Below, piece by piece: positions 28,440-37,287 of a stretch of DNA of 64,000 nucleotides. The stretch's first letter is position 1, and the number at the start of each line of letters is the position of its first letter. The stretch lies in the NCBI RefSeq assembly GCF_018449695.1, contig NZ_JAAVUY010000008.1, positions 280,272-344,271 of the forward strand, read 5' to 3'. The notes under the pieces were generated by a model, which saw only the letters and a program-made list of their open reading frames with translations, searched no databases and had not been told where the DNA came from. Made by a program: the position numbers and the translations under genes. The stretch is from Bradyrhizobium sp. dw_411. GTDB lineage: Bacteria; Pseudomonadota; Alphaproteobacteria; Rhizobiales; Xanthobacteraceae.

Positions 28440-28946
28440 ATGATTGACGCTGTGATCGGCGAGTTCTCCGGTTGGCTGGCGACGACGTCGCTCAGTCACA
28501 CCATCCAGACGACCGGCTGGATTATTCCGACTGTTCAGACGATTCACATCCTGAGCGTCGCAATCGTGTTTTCTTCCGCGGTCCTTGTCGATCTCAGGCT
28601 CTGGCGGCTGCTCAACCGCGATGTGCCGTTGCCCGAGATCACGCGGCGCTTCCTTCCGGTGATCTGGCCGGTGCTGGCTGTTCTCTTGATAACAGGCGCG
28701 TTGCTGATCATCGGCGAGCCGCGACGCTCCCTGCAGAATTCCACGTTTTACATCAAGATGGGATTGCTGGCCTTCGCCATCCTGCTGACGGCGTGGCTGC
28801 AATGGTCGGTGTCGTCGTCGCCGAATTTCTGGGACAAGGATCGGGGGCGGCGACTGGTGGGACAGCTCGCCGCGTCGGTATCGATACTGGTGTGGTGCGG
28901 CATTCTCTTCGCCGGACGCTGGATTGCTTACACGCAGGCGGGATAA
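28440..28946 (+). CDS. Membrane protein, DUF6644-like (first copy)
   Basis: A 168-residue protein with four hydrophobic segments. Key features are PTVQTIHILSVAIVFSSAVLVDLRL, with a histidine in the second helix and DLRL at its cytosolic end, and a third-fourth helix region FLPVIWPVLAVLLITGALL. Paralogous to the next gene. Small four-helix membrane proteins with a conserved helix histidine can bind haem b or quinone, but this is not shown. Start four bases after the DUF6152 stop. Confidence 0.72.
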   Translation: MIDAVIGEFSGWLATTSLSHTIQTTGWIIPTVQTIHILSVAIVFSSAVLVDLRLWRLLNRDVPLPEITRRFLPVIWPVLAVLLITGALLIIGEPRRSLQNSTFYIKMGLLAFAILLTAWLQWSVSSSPNFWDKDRGRRLVGQLAASVSILVWCGILFAGRWIAYTQAG

Positions 28947-29449
28947 TGCAGTTCCTTCACGATATCATTTCGTATTTCGAGAACAGCGTTTTGGCGGACA
29001 ATATCCGCGAAAACGACCTGCTGTTTCCCCTGATCGAGTCCATCCATGTGGTCGCGATTTGCCTGGTGGTCGGATCGATTCTGGCGGTCGACCTGCGATT
29101 GCTTGGGTTCGCCTCCGTTCACCGCTCCGTCAGCCGCGTCACGGCCGGCATTTTGCCCCTCACCTGGGTCGCGTTTGCCGTGGCAGTTGCGTCGGGTGGC
29201 CTGCTGTTTATCTCCAACGCGACCAAATATCTGGAGAACGGCTATTTCGTCGCCAAGCTTTTCCTGATTGGCCTGGCCGGTTTGAACATGGTGGTCTTTC
29301 ATCTCGTCAGCGCCAAGGACATGGCGCAGTGGGATAGCCAGTCCCGGCTGCCGTTTCGCGCTCGGCTGGCAGGAGGGTTGTCGGTTCTGCTTTGGATTTC
29401 GGTGGTCGCGTGCGGGCGCTGGATCGGCTTCACCATGCGGGTTGGGTGA
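28946..29449 (+). CDS. Membrane protein, DUF6644-like (second copy)
   Basis: A 167-residue four-helix protein whose ATG at 28946 overlaps the stop of the first copy (TAATG). It shares LIESIHVVAICLVVGSILAVDLRLLG with it (conserved IH and DLRL), followed by GILPLTWVAFAVAVASGGLLF and YFVAKLFLIGLAGLN. The tandem copies probably form a heterodimer. Downstream is the cytochrome. Confidence 0.72.
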   Translation: MQFLHDIISYFENSVLADNIRENDLLFPLIESIHVVAICLVVGSILAVDLRLLGFASVHRSVSRVTAGILPLTWVAFAVAVASGGLLFISNATKYLENGYFVAKLFLIGLAGLNMVVFHLVSAKDMAQWDSQSRLPFRARLAGGLSVLLWISVVACGRWIGFTMRVG

Positions 29450-29450
29450 G

Positions 29451-29918
29451 ATGATGAAATCCCGTTTCTTTGCCAAAGTGATCGCAGCGGCTGTCATCAC
29501 ATTTGCGGCCGTATCGCCGTCGATATCCGATGATGCTGCCGGCGCGCCTCCCTACAAAGCCTATGTCGACATGAAGACCTTCATGGAGCATGTGCTCAGC
29601 CCGTCCGCGGCCGTGATCTGGAGAGTCAACGGCGTGATCATCGACGCCAAGGGCGAGCACGATCTCTCCCCGAAAACCGATGACGACTGGGAGCAGATCG
29701 TGAGCGGCACGGCCACGCTGGCCGAGGCCACCAACGCGCTGATGATTCCGGGGCGCGCCCGCGATGCGAGCTGGAATCCATACGTCAAGAAACTCGCGGA
29801 CGCGGCCGATAAGGCCTATCGCGCCGCGGAAGAGCATGACCTGAAATCGATCTCGGAGGTCAGCGACCAGCTCGACGGTATCTGCGCGGCGTGTCATCGC
29901 CACTATGGGCTGGAATAA
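29451..29918 (+). CDS. Small secreted c-type cytochrome (cytochrome c'-like)
   Basis: A 155-residue precursor with signal peptide MMKSRFFAKVIAAAVITFAAVSPSIS. The mature domain is helical, and the only CXXCH haem site is at the extreme C-terminus, ICAACHRHYGLE, with an N-terminal helix carrying DMKTFMEHVL. A four-helix layout with a C-terminal CXXCH is that of the cytochrome c'/c556 group. Either ATG 29451 or 29454 can start, with GGTGAG upstream. It closes the five-gene cassette and gives it a likely electron carrier. Confidence 0.78.
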   Translation: MMKSRFFAKVIAAAVITFAAVSPSISDDAAGAPPYKAYVDMKTFMEHVLSPSAAVIWRVNGVIIDAKGEHDLSPKTDDDWEQIVSGTATLAEATNALMIPGRARDASWNPYVKKLADAADKAYRAAEEHDLKSISEVSDQLDGICAACHRHYGLE

Positions 29919-29973
29919 TTTCCGGGATTATTCCCCGAGTGGACATTGGCGCCGGCCTGACGAAATGGTGCCA

Positions 29974-31368
29974 TTAAATTACTCCCGATATCCGCAGCGC
30001 CACACCCGCCGCGCACGCTCCTGACAGCACCGTCAGCATGCCCATGTTGAAGCGGAAGATCGCGATCGCAGCCGCCACCGCCAGAGCAAGCGCCGCGAAA
30101 TCGATACTCGCCCACACCGGCATATCGAACGAGAACCCGAACGATCGCATCGGCAAGGTTTCCCGGAAGATCGTATGCAGGGCGAACCAGATCGACAGAT
30201 TGAGAATCACGCCGACAACAGCGGCGGTGATCGCCGTCAGCGCGCCCGCCAGTCCCTTGTTGCCGCGCAGGGTCTCGATAAACGGCGCGCCCATGAAGAT
30301 CCAGAGAAAGCAGGGTGTGAACGTCACCCAGGTCGCCAGCAGGCCACCGAGTGTTCCCGCCAGCATCGGCGATAGCGATCCGGGATCGCGATAGGCGGCC
30401 ATGAAGCCAACGAACTGCAGCACCATGATCAGCGGGCCCGGTGTGGTCTCGGCCATCCCCAGGCCATCCAGCATCTCTCGCGGCTGCACCCAGTGATAAT
30501 GCTCGACCGCCTGCTGCGCGACATAAGCCAGCACGGCGTAGGCGCCGCCAAACGTCACCATCGCCATTTTGCTGAAGAACAATGCGATCTGGCTGAAGAC
30601 GTTGGCCTGTCCGAAAGCGATCAGCAATACGCCGACCGGCACCAGCCACAGCAGCAGCCAGATCGAGCCGATCTTCAGCGCGCGGGAAACGCTCGGCCGC
30701 ACATGGTCCGGCAATTCGTCGCCGAGCATGCTGTCGATGGCGGCAGCGTTTTTGCCGCCGCCATGCGGGACCGCGCCAAATTCGGGCCTCCCGCTTTTCG
30801 CGCCGAGATAACCGATCACGCCAGCGGCGATGATGATGACCGGAAACGGCACGTTGAAAAAGAAGATCGCGATGAAAGCCGTGGCCGCAAGCCCGATCAT
30901 GATGCGGCTGCGCAGCGCGCGCTTGCCGAGGCGAACCACCGCCTGGATCACGATCGCCAGCACCGCAGCCTTCAGGCCGAAGAACAGCGCTTCGATCACC
31001 CCGACATTGCCGAAAGCGGCGTAGACGTAGCTTAAGCCCATGATGCAGATGATGCCGGGCAGGATGAACAGGCCACCGGCCATGATGCCGCCGGCGGTCC
31101 GGTGCAACAGCCAACCGATATAGGTTGCCAATTGTTGCGCCTCCGGACCCGGCAGCAGCATGCAGTAATTGAGCGCGTGCAGAAACCGGCTCTCGGAAAT
31201 CCAGTTTTTCTCCTCGACCAGAATACGATGCATCACCGCGATCTGTCCTGCCGGTCCGCCGAAGCTCAGCAGCGCAATTCGCAACCAGACCCGAAAGGCC
31301 TCACCGAAACCGATGCCGTGACCCGCATCCGTTCCGGTAACCTTTGCATTTGCCGCGATATCGCTCAT
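29974..31368 (-). CDS. chrA: Chromate efflux transporter, full-length
   Basis: Membrane exporter of chromate, 464 residues with two tandem CHR domains. Domain one contains ALLSFGGPAGQIAVMHRILVEEKNWI and YCMLLPGPEAQQLATYIGW; domain two contains MAMVTFGGAYAVLAYVAQQ-type sequence and GMAETTPGPLIMVLQFVGF. This is the long-chain CHR type. It overlaps by 4 bp the gene for a rhodanese/ChrB-like protein just upstream on the same strand, so a two-gene chromate operon is likely. Convergent with the cytochrome cassette. Confidence 0.95.
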   Translation of the reverse strand: MSDIAANAKVTGTDAGHGIGFGEAFRVWLRIALLSFGGPAGQIAVMHRILVEEKNWISESRFLHALNYCMLLPGPEAQQLATYIGWLLHRTAGGIMAGGLFILPGIICIMGLSYVYAAFGNVGVIEALFFGLKAAVLAIVIQAVVRLGKRALRSRIMIGLAATAFIAIFFFNVPFPVIIIAAGVIGYLGAKSGRPEFGAVPHGGGKNAAAIDSMLGDELPDHVRPSVSRALKIGSIWLLLWLVPVGVLLIAFGQANVFSQIALFFSKMAMVTFGGAYAVLAYVAQQAVEHYHWVQPREMLDGLGMAETTPGPLIMVLQFVGFMAAYRDPGSLSPMLAGTLGGLLATWVTFTPCFLWIFMGAPFIETLRGNKGLAGALTAITAAVVGVILNLSIWFALHTIFRETLPMRSFGFSFDMPVWASIDFAALALAVAAAIAIFRFNMGMLTVLSGACAAGVALRISGVI

Positions 31369-32183
31369 GGCTTTGCCTTGCTGGTCGGCCAGTTGTGAGT
31401 TTCATCCGTCGCATCGCGGCACCAGCGGTAGAACGCGTCGTAAAGCGTAAGGCCGGCCTCGAGCTGTTCGAGATCGTCGCTATACATCCGCGACAGGCCG
31501 AGCGATGCCGCCAACAGTCCCGGCGCTTCCGGTGACAGATCGAGCCTGCCGGTATCCGCGGCGCGCACCATGGTGGCGAGCCGCAGCAATGGCGGCGTCG
31601 CGAGGCCCAATTCCTCGATCATCACATCGAAGGTGCAGAGCTCGCCGCGATGGCTCCAGAACACGTTTTCGATATCGAAAGGAGCGGCATTGAAGCGCTC
31701 GCCGACCGCGATCACCTCCGAAGGCGCCACGAACAGAAACACGGCATTGGGGTCGATGAAGCGGCGGATCAACCAGGGGCAGGCGATGCGATCGACCTTC
31801 GGCCGCGCCCGCGTCACCCAAACCGTGCGCCCCTGCCTGTCGCGCGCGGGTAATTTTGCGGCGGGCACCAGCGGCAGCCTGGCGGCCTTCCAGCCTTCAA
31901 AGCCGCCTGCCAGGGTTTCAGCCGAGACGTTGACATGCCGCAGCCACGCCGCGGTGCCTTCGGCGAGTTTCTGGCCGCGCAAGCAGACGACAATGGCCGC
32001 CTGCCCGGAGAACTGATGACCCCACTCGGCGGCGTCTTCATGATTACGTCTGACCGCGCCGGGAATCAGCCGCGGGTCGGCGGCGAAGTCCTCGTCGGTG
32101 CGCACGTCGATCAGGACCGGCGTCTTCGCGGTGCCGATCAGCCGTGCAAGCTTATCCGGAGCTATCGATGTAAATGACGACAT
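31365..32183 (-). CDS. Rhodanese-ChrB domain chromate resistance protein
   Basis: A 272-residue cytosolic protein. Residues about 5-110 form a rhodanese domain with PVLIDVRTDEDFAADPRLIPGAV and the active-site loop VVCLRGQKLA (Cys present). The C-terminal half is ChrB-like: VWVTRARPKVDRIACPWLIRRFIDPNAVFLFV, then FWSHRGELCTFDVMIEEL. Start ATG 32183 with GAGG upstream. ChrB domains are linked to chromate sensing or to superoxide/Mn processes near chrA; this fusion is common in alphaproteobacteria. Stop overlaps the chrA start (ATGA). The upstream 225 bp to the TonB gene holds nothing I can name. Confidence 0.88.
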   Translation of the reverse strand: MSSFTSIAPDKLARLIGTAKTPVLIDVRTDEDFAADPRLIPGAVRRNHEDAAEWGHQFSGQAAIVVCLRGQKLAEGTAAWLRHVNVSAETLAGGFEGWKAARLPLVPAAKLPARDRQGRTVWVTRARPKVDRIACPWLIRRFIDPNAVFLFVAPSEVIAVGERFNAAPFDIENVFWSHRGELCTFDVMIEELGLATPPLLRLATMVRAADTGRLDLSPEAPGLLAASLGLSRMYSDDLEQLEAGLTLYDAFYRWCRDATDETHNWPTSKAKP

Positions 32184-32408
32184 GGGGGCGCCCTCGTGAA
32201 AAAAACGGGACGCGATACTTGGGCTTGTCGCCTCGTGGGGAGATCGCAGAACCCCATGTGCCGAATACAACGGAAGATGCAGTTCCTGTCAATCGCATTG
32301 CATCGCATCATCGACCGCCCGGAAATACAGGAACAACAGCCGGGGCCGCCTGTCCAGCATATGACTGTGAACGGCCATGACGGCGATGGTCGTGCCCTAC
32401 GACGCCGG

Positions 32409-34805
32409 TCAGAACGATCCGACAAGCGTCAACCGTACCGCCAGCGGCTCAACCGGATGCAGGACGTAATCCATCACGCCGTTCTGGCACACGGCTGTCG
32501 GCGCCGTCTGGACCGGGAAACAGAGACTGTAGAGGCTGTCGGTCTTGATCAGGGATCCATAGGCATAGGTGATCTGGTTGGCCTTGCTGTTGAGCAAATT
32601 GAGCCCGTCGAGCTGGACGCGCCAGCCGTTCTCAAAACGATAGCCGATGCGGCCGTTGTAGATGCCGGTCGGCGGCGAGCGGAAGGCGTTGTCTTCGGTG
32701 AGGGGGCTGGTTCCGAGATAACGCCAGCGCAAGGTTTCGAACCAGCCGGTCTTCTCGCCGATCGTGATGCCCGCGGACGCCACGATGGCCGGCGCGTTCG
32801 GGATATAATTGCCGGGCGCGTTGCCGATCTGCGCCTGCGGAAATCCCGCCAGCGAGGCATAGAGCTCGGCCTGCTCCGTATCGAAGCCGACAAAGCGAGC
32901 ATGCGACAGCGCGACATCGCCATCGAGCGTCAGCCAGGAGGCTGGCTGATATTTATTGGTCCACTCGATCCCGTAGCGCCGGCTAGGCCGGCTCGCCGAG
33001 GTGTCGCCCGCGTCGCCGTTGAAAACGATCTCGGAGGCCTGATCGAGCAGGAACACGCTGATCGAGGAGTCGAGGCCCCGGACAAATTTGCTGCGGACCC
33101 CGACCTCAACTCCCTCCGTACGCACCAGCAAGGGAGAGGCGGACAGCTTCATGCTTGGATCGGTCGGCTCTTCCGTGATGGTGGTGCCCCGCGCGTCGTT
33201 GCTGTGCATGCCCATGCCGGCGCCGAAGAAAAACTCGGTCTTGTTGAATGGACCCAATACCATGGTGAATTTCGGGCTGGCGAGCGCCGCCTGCGAGCTT
33301 CCCGAATTGTTGCCGTCGAAAATCGAGAAGACATTCGCGTCATAATAGTCGCCGCGCAGACCCACCGTGGTCCTGATCCAGTCGGTCCAATGAACCGTGT
33401 TCTGGGCGTAGATTCCGGTGCTGGCTTCACCCACCTTGTCGCTGCGGACGTTCGAGAGGAAAGAACGCTGAACGGTGTCAGTCAGGGCAAGACTGATGTC
33501 ATCGTAACGGGTCTGGATGCCGAAGGTGGTTTCCATCGACCGGCCGGCAAAGGACCCGTTGAGGGTTCGCGAGGCGTTGAAGCCTGTCAAAATGCGATCG
33601 TCGTGCTGATGAAACTGATCGCCCAGGGTTGGATTGCTCAGAAAGTAGGTAAAATTATTGAACAGATCGAGTTCGCTTTTGACGACATAGGCATTGGCCT
33701 TCCACGATCCCGCGTCATCGGTTTGGGCTATTCGTGCCGAGAGCGCAAACCGGCTGGTGTTGCCGCCATCGCTCGGATCTTCCTCGCCATAGAGTCCGAT
33801 CTGGCCCGATGTGATGGCGCGTTGCGGCACCTGATCGGTTGAATTCCATTTGTTGGAATAGGCCATGCCGGTGATGGAGACGCCATCCGTCGCCGTCCCC
33901 TGGCTGTAGCGCATCAGACTATTGATCTTGCGCATGTCGTCCGGATCGGCCCACGGCCCGTTATACAAACCGGCTTCTCCGGCCAGCAGCAGCGTGCCGT
34001 CGCCGAGTTTGGTCGAGCCCATGCCGAAGACCCGTTGATAGCCGAAGCTGCCGGCCGTGATCGAGGCAATGCTCCTGTTGACGCTGTCGATCAGGCCGAT
34101 GTGGAGATTGCCGGCCGAGCCGAAATCGCCTTCATCTGCAAAATAAGGTCCCTTGCGGACCTCGACGGTGTTGACCGTTTCAGGCATCAGCCAGTTCAGG
34201 TCGGAATATCCTTGCCCATGGGCATGGGTGCGCAGGTTGATCGGCACGTCATCGACCCAGATCGCCATGTCGGTGCCGTGATCGAGATTGTAGCCGCGCA
34301 GGAAATACTGGTTGGCTTTGCCCTCCCCGCTGTGTTGCGTAACGATAAGGCCCGGAACGGCCTCCAATATCTCGCCAGGGCGCGTGACCGGACGCGCGTT
34401 GAGTTCCTCACCGGTCAACGTGGTTTGACTGGCCAGACCGGGCGGGGAACCCGGTCCGCCGCCAATATTGGAAGCCCCGGAGCCGGTATCTGTCGCTGGT
34501 GCCACCCTGGCAGCGGCCGCAACCGTGGCGGCACGTTTAGACCGCCGCGCGACGCGCACGCTTCGTTGATGAGGCTTGGGCGACGCGCCCACCACGACGG
34601 GCGGGAGGGTTGTCGGACCTGCCGACGGGACTGCAACGGCGGCTGGCGTATCTGTCTGCGCATCTGCGGCTGGCGCAAACAGGATGATCGACGAAGCGGT
34701 CGATATAAAAAGCAGACGCAAAGAAAGACCGCACAAAACCTCGTCCCCGCATGAGGACTGTTGCGATCGCGACAGCCCCGTTAACCCGGCGGAAAAGGCT
34801 AACAT
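32409..34805 (-). CDS. TonB-dependent outer-membrane receptor, likely for nickel
   Basis: Outer-membrane gated channel. The product, up to 798 residues, has a signal region, a basic low-complexity stretch (VARRSKRAATVAAAARVAP), a plug domain with LNARPVTRPGEILEAVPGLIV, YFLRGYNLDHGTDMAIWVDDVPIN and VEVRKGPYFADEGDFGSAG, then a 22-strand-type barrel ending in VRLTLVGSF with terminal Phe. The ATG at 34805 has no spacer to the AAGGG before it and lies six bases from a NikR operator, so the true start is probably further in, before the hydrophobic LSLRLLFISTASS. The operator and divergent nikR suggest a nickel-chelate substrate. Confidence 0.9.
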   Translation of the reverse strand: MLAFSAGLTGLSRSQQSSCGDEVLCGLSLRLLFISTASSIILFAPAADAQTDTPAAVAVPSAGPTTLPPVVVGASPKPHQRSVRVARRSKRAATVAAAARVAPATDTGSGASNIGGGPGSPPGLASQTTLTGEELNARPVTRPGEILEAVPGLIVTQHSGEGKANQYFLRGYNLDHGTDMAIWVDDVPINLRTHAHGQGYSDLNWLMPETVNTVEVRKGPYFADEGDFGSAGNLHIGLIDSVNRSIASITAGSFGYQRVFGMGSTKLGDGTLLLAGEAGLYNGPWADPDDMRKINSLMRYSQGTATDGVSITGMAYSNKWNSTDQVPQRAITSGQIGLYGEEDPSDGGNTSRFALSARIAQTDDAGSWKANAYVVKSELDLFNNFTYFLSNPTLGDQFHQHDDRILTGFNASRTLNGSFAGRSMETTFGIQTRYDDISLALTDTVQRSFLSNVRSDKVGEASTGIYAQNTVHWTDWIRTTVGLRGDYYDANVFSIFDGNNSGSSQAALASPKFTMVLGPFNKTEFFFGAGMGMHSNDARGTTITEEPTDPSMKLSASPLLVRTEGVEVGVRSKFVRGLDSSISVFLLDQASEIVFNGDAGDTSASRPSRRYGIEWTNKYQPASWLTLDGDVALSHARFVGFDTEQAELYASLAGFPQAQIGNAPGNYIPNAPAIVASAGITIGEKTGWFETLRWRYLGTSPLTEDNAFRSPPTGIYNGRIGYRFENGWRVQLDGLNLLNSKANQITYAYGSLIKTDSLYSLCFPVQTAPTAVCQNGVMDYVLHPVEPLAVRLTLVGSF

Positions 34806-34811
34806 CCCTTA

Positions 34812-34839
34812 GTATGATATTTCAAACAATACATCATAC
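34812..34839. promoter_or_regulatory. NikR operator
   Basis: GTATGA (34812-34817), 16 spacer bases, TCATAC (34834-34839). This is an exact match to the E. coli NikR operator form GTATGA-N16-TCATAC. It sits in front of the TonB-receptor gene and between it and divergent nikR. Ni-loaded NikR bound here would block the receptor promoter. Confidence 0.88.
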
Positions 34840-35029
34840 TTGGTCTACCTGAAATTACCGCGAATTGCCCGAATTTATCGCGAACCGGCGGCACGCCGCT
34901 TTGCGGCACGGCGCAGGATGATTCCCCGCAAACTTCGCGCCTGTCGGATGGAGGGACCCGATACGGAAATTATTTGCGTGCCGTGCCTATATCCTGTCAG
35001 TTTAAAAAGACCCACCAAGGAGACGACCG

Positions 35030-35506
35030 ATGCAGCGCTTGACGATCACCATTGATGACGATCTCGTCGCCGTCGTCGATGCATTTATCGAGGCAAAGGG
35101 CTACGCCAACCGGTCGGAGGCGATCCGCGATCTCGTTCGCAGCGGCCTCGAACAGTCCGGCAATGAAGTGACGCGCGATCGCGACTGCATCGCGACCTTG
35201 AGTTATGTCTACGATCATGCGGCCCGCGAATTGCCCAAGCGCCTGACGCAGGAATTCCACGATCATCACCACCTCGCGCAGGCAACGCTCCACGTTCACA
35301 TCAGCCACGACAGTTGTCTCGAAGTGACCGTGCTCAAGGGACGCAGTTCCGAAGTGAAGGCGTTTGCCGACCATGTCATCGCCGAGCGTGGCGTGCGCCA
35401 TGGTCATGTTGCGTTCATGCCGGCAGACGCTGCTTCTGGCCCGCACGGCCGCGGCCACAGCCATAGCGATCACAGCCATCGCGCCGTCAAAAAGCGTCCT
35501 GTGTGA
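35030..35506 (+). CDS. nikR: Nickel-responsive transcriptional regulator NikR
   Basis: Ribbon-helix-helix repressor that binds DNA when charged with nickel. The 158-residue protein has the RHH domain QRLTITIDDDLVAVVDAF and NRSEAIRDLVRSGL (residues 1-45), then an ACT-like metal domain. The square-planar nickel ligands are His77, His88, His90 and Cys96 (HVHISHDSC). E. coli NikR is 133 residues. The additional C-terminal tail is His-rich, with GPHGRGHSHSDHSH, and could hold extra nickel. Start ATG 35030 with AAGGAG upstream. Divergent from the TonB receptor. Confidence 0.96.
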   Translation: MQRLTITIDDDLVAVVDAFIEAKGYANRSEAIRDLVRSGLEQSGNEVTRDRDCIATLSYVYDHAARELPKRLTQEFHDHHHLAQATLHVHISHDSCLEVTVLKGRSSEVKAFADHVIAERGVRHGHVAFMPADAASGPHGRGHSHSDHSHRAVKKRPV

Positions 35507-35888
35507 CGCAGATCGAGCATATCCCTATATCGATAGCGGCTTATTCTCCTCCATATTGAATCCGAGGGCCCCCAACAGCTCCTACCCATGCGATAACGTT
35601 TGGCTGATGGCAATTCTTGCCTCTGGTCGCACCGGCCTCTTCGTGCGAACGAAATATAAGCGCAATCAACATAAGTATTCCTGCGCTCGCGCGGGCGCCG
35701 ATTTCGGTGCCTGTAGAACAAATCAAAAAAATCGGGAGAACGGCCGATAGCGCGGATGGGCGCCATCGAACACACGGTACTGCGATCTTGCAGCGTGGCC
35801 TCGATGAGCAGGAAACGAGGAAAGGCCGTGGGTCGAGAACTCTTATCGAGTCCAAGGCACGCAATATGGCAAGCAATGGAACTGGACG
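35507..35888. other. Intergenic region between nikR and the MFS gene
   Basis: 382 bp with no supported gene. A minus-strand frame at 35541-35912 has two hydrophobic stretches, but it overlaps the MFS start, has no Shine-Dalgarno and no family likeness. No repeat or RNA seen. Confidence 0.45.
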
Positions 35889-37139
35889 ATGCCCCAAGTC
35901 GCGAAGAAGCAACGGCAGGAATTAACGGACTTCCCGCCATCATCGCCCTCCACCGCCCAGACTCCGGACCCGTCGCCCCGAACATTCCATCCCGGCATCG
36001 TTCATCTCGCGCTGGCCGTCGGCGGCTTTGCAATCGGCATTACCGAATTTGCGACGATGAGCCTGCTGCCCTTCTTCGCGCGCGACCTGCATGTCAGCGA
36101 ACCGGCGGCGGGCCGGGTGATCAGCGCTTACGCGATTGGAGTCGTCGTGGGCGCCCCGCTCATCGCCGTGCTCGCAGCACGGCTGCCACGCAAAACGATG
36201 TTGATCTACCTGATGGGGTTCTTCGCATTGATGAACGGGCTTTCGGGCCTCGCTCCCGATTACTACTCCATGTTGGCGGTGCGCTTCCTCGCTGGTTTGC
36301 CGCACGGAGCTTATTTCGGAATCGCGATGCTGGTCGCCGCCTCGCTGGTGCCGTCGAACAAACGCGCGGGGGCTGTCGGACGGGTGTTACTGGGGCTCAC
36401 GGTGGCAACGATCATCGGAGTGCCGATGGCCAACGGCGTCGGCCAGGCCTTCGGCTGGCGCTGGGCTTTCGCCATTGTTGCCAGCCTCTCGCTACTGACG
36501 GCCGTGCTGGTGTGGATCTTTGTCCCTCGTGACGCCGTCCATGCCGGGGCCAGCCCACGGCGCGAACTCTCGGCACTCCGCCGCAAACATGTCTGGCTGA
36601 CATTGGCCATCGGAGCCGTCGGCTTCGGCGGACTGTTCTCCGTTTACACCTATCTGGCGTCGACCATGCTCGCGGTGACGCATGTGCCTGCAACGCTGGT
36701 GCCCGTGGCTCTATGCGTGTTCGGTATCGGCCTTACCGCCGGCAACATTATTGTCCCACGGTTCGCGGATCGCGCCTTGATGCCCACTGCAGGCGGTCTT
36801 CTCCTATGGTCGGCAGCCATGTTGGCCCTTTATCCATTCGCCGCGGAGCATTTCTGGACGCTCCTGGCCGACGTCTTTCTGATCGGGCTGGGCGGAGCGC
36901 TCGCCACCGTATTACAGACGCGCTTGATGGACGTGGCCGGCGACGCGCAGACCCTTGCGGCCGCGCTCAATCACTCCGCTTTCAATATGGCCAACGCGCT
37001 GGGCCCATGGCTGGGCGGGATGGCCATCGCCGCGGGCTATGGCTGGACGTCGACAGGCCTTGTGGGCACGGGCCTGGCCATGACGGGCTTCCTCGTGTGG
37101 GTGGTAGCAGCGGCGTTGGCAAGGCGTGAAGGTGTGTAG
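35889..37139 (+). CDS. MFS transporter, DHA1 (AraJ-like) type
   Basis: A 416-residue protein with twelve membrane segments after a 34-residue polar N-terminus. Motifs of the drug:H+ antiporter-1 group are visible: FAIGITEFATMSLLPFFARDL (helix 1), the loop 2-3 motif LAARLPRKTMLIY, and helix 4-5 GLPHGAYFGIAML with GRVLLGLTVATIIGVP. Likely exporter of sugars or drugs. Start ATG 35889 has weak GGA-type upstream bases. Convergent with the autotransporter. Confidence 0.88.
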   Translation: MPQVAKKQRQELTDFPPSSPSTAQTPDPSPRTFHPGIVHLALAVGGFAIGITEFATMSLLPFFARDLHVSEPAAGRVISAYAIGVVVGAPLIAVLAARLPRKTMLIYLMGFFALMNGLSGLAPDYYSMLAVRFLAGLPHGAYFGIAMLVAASLVPSNKRAGAVGRVLLGLTVATIIGVPMANGVGQAFGWRWAFAIVASLSLLTAVLVWIFVPRDAVHAGASPRRELSALRRKHVWLTLAIGAVGFGGLFSVYTYLASTMLAVTHVPATLVPVALCVFGIGLTAGNIIVPRFADRALMPTAGGLLLWSAAMLALYPFAAEHFWTLLADVFLIGLGGALATVLQTRLMDVAGDAQTLAAALNHSAFNMANALGPWLGGMAIAAGYGWTSTGLVGTGLAMTGFLVWVVAAALARREGV

Positions 37140-37287
37140 ACCGGATTTGCCGCCGGCCTGCCGTTTCGTCACGCCGCCGCGCGCGCGTTCGGTGCGGTCA
37201 GCGCGTTGAATGCGCGCGATGCGACCGCGTTTTCTTCAAGCGAACCGGCATCTACTTCGCTCGAAAACGCTGTGCGCTGGCGTCCGC

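Noticed and set aside
35541..35912. A minus-strand frame with hydrophobic stretches between nikR and the MFS gene
   Set aside because: No Shine-Dalgarno, overlaps the MFS start, and the hydrophobic run is short and unlike any family.
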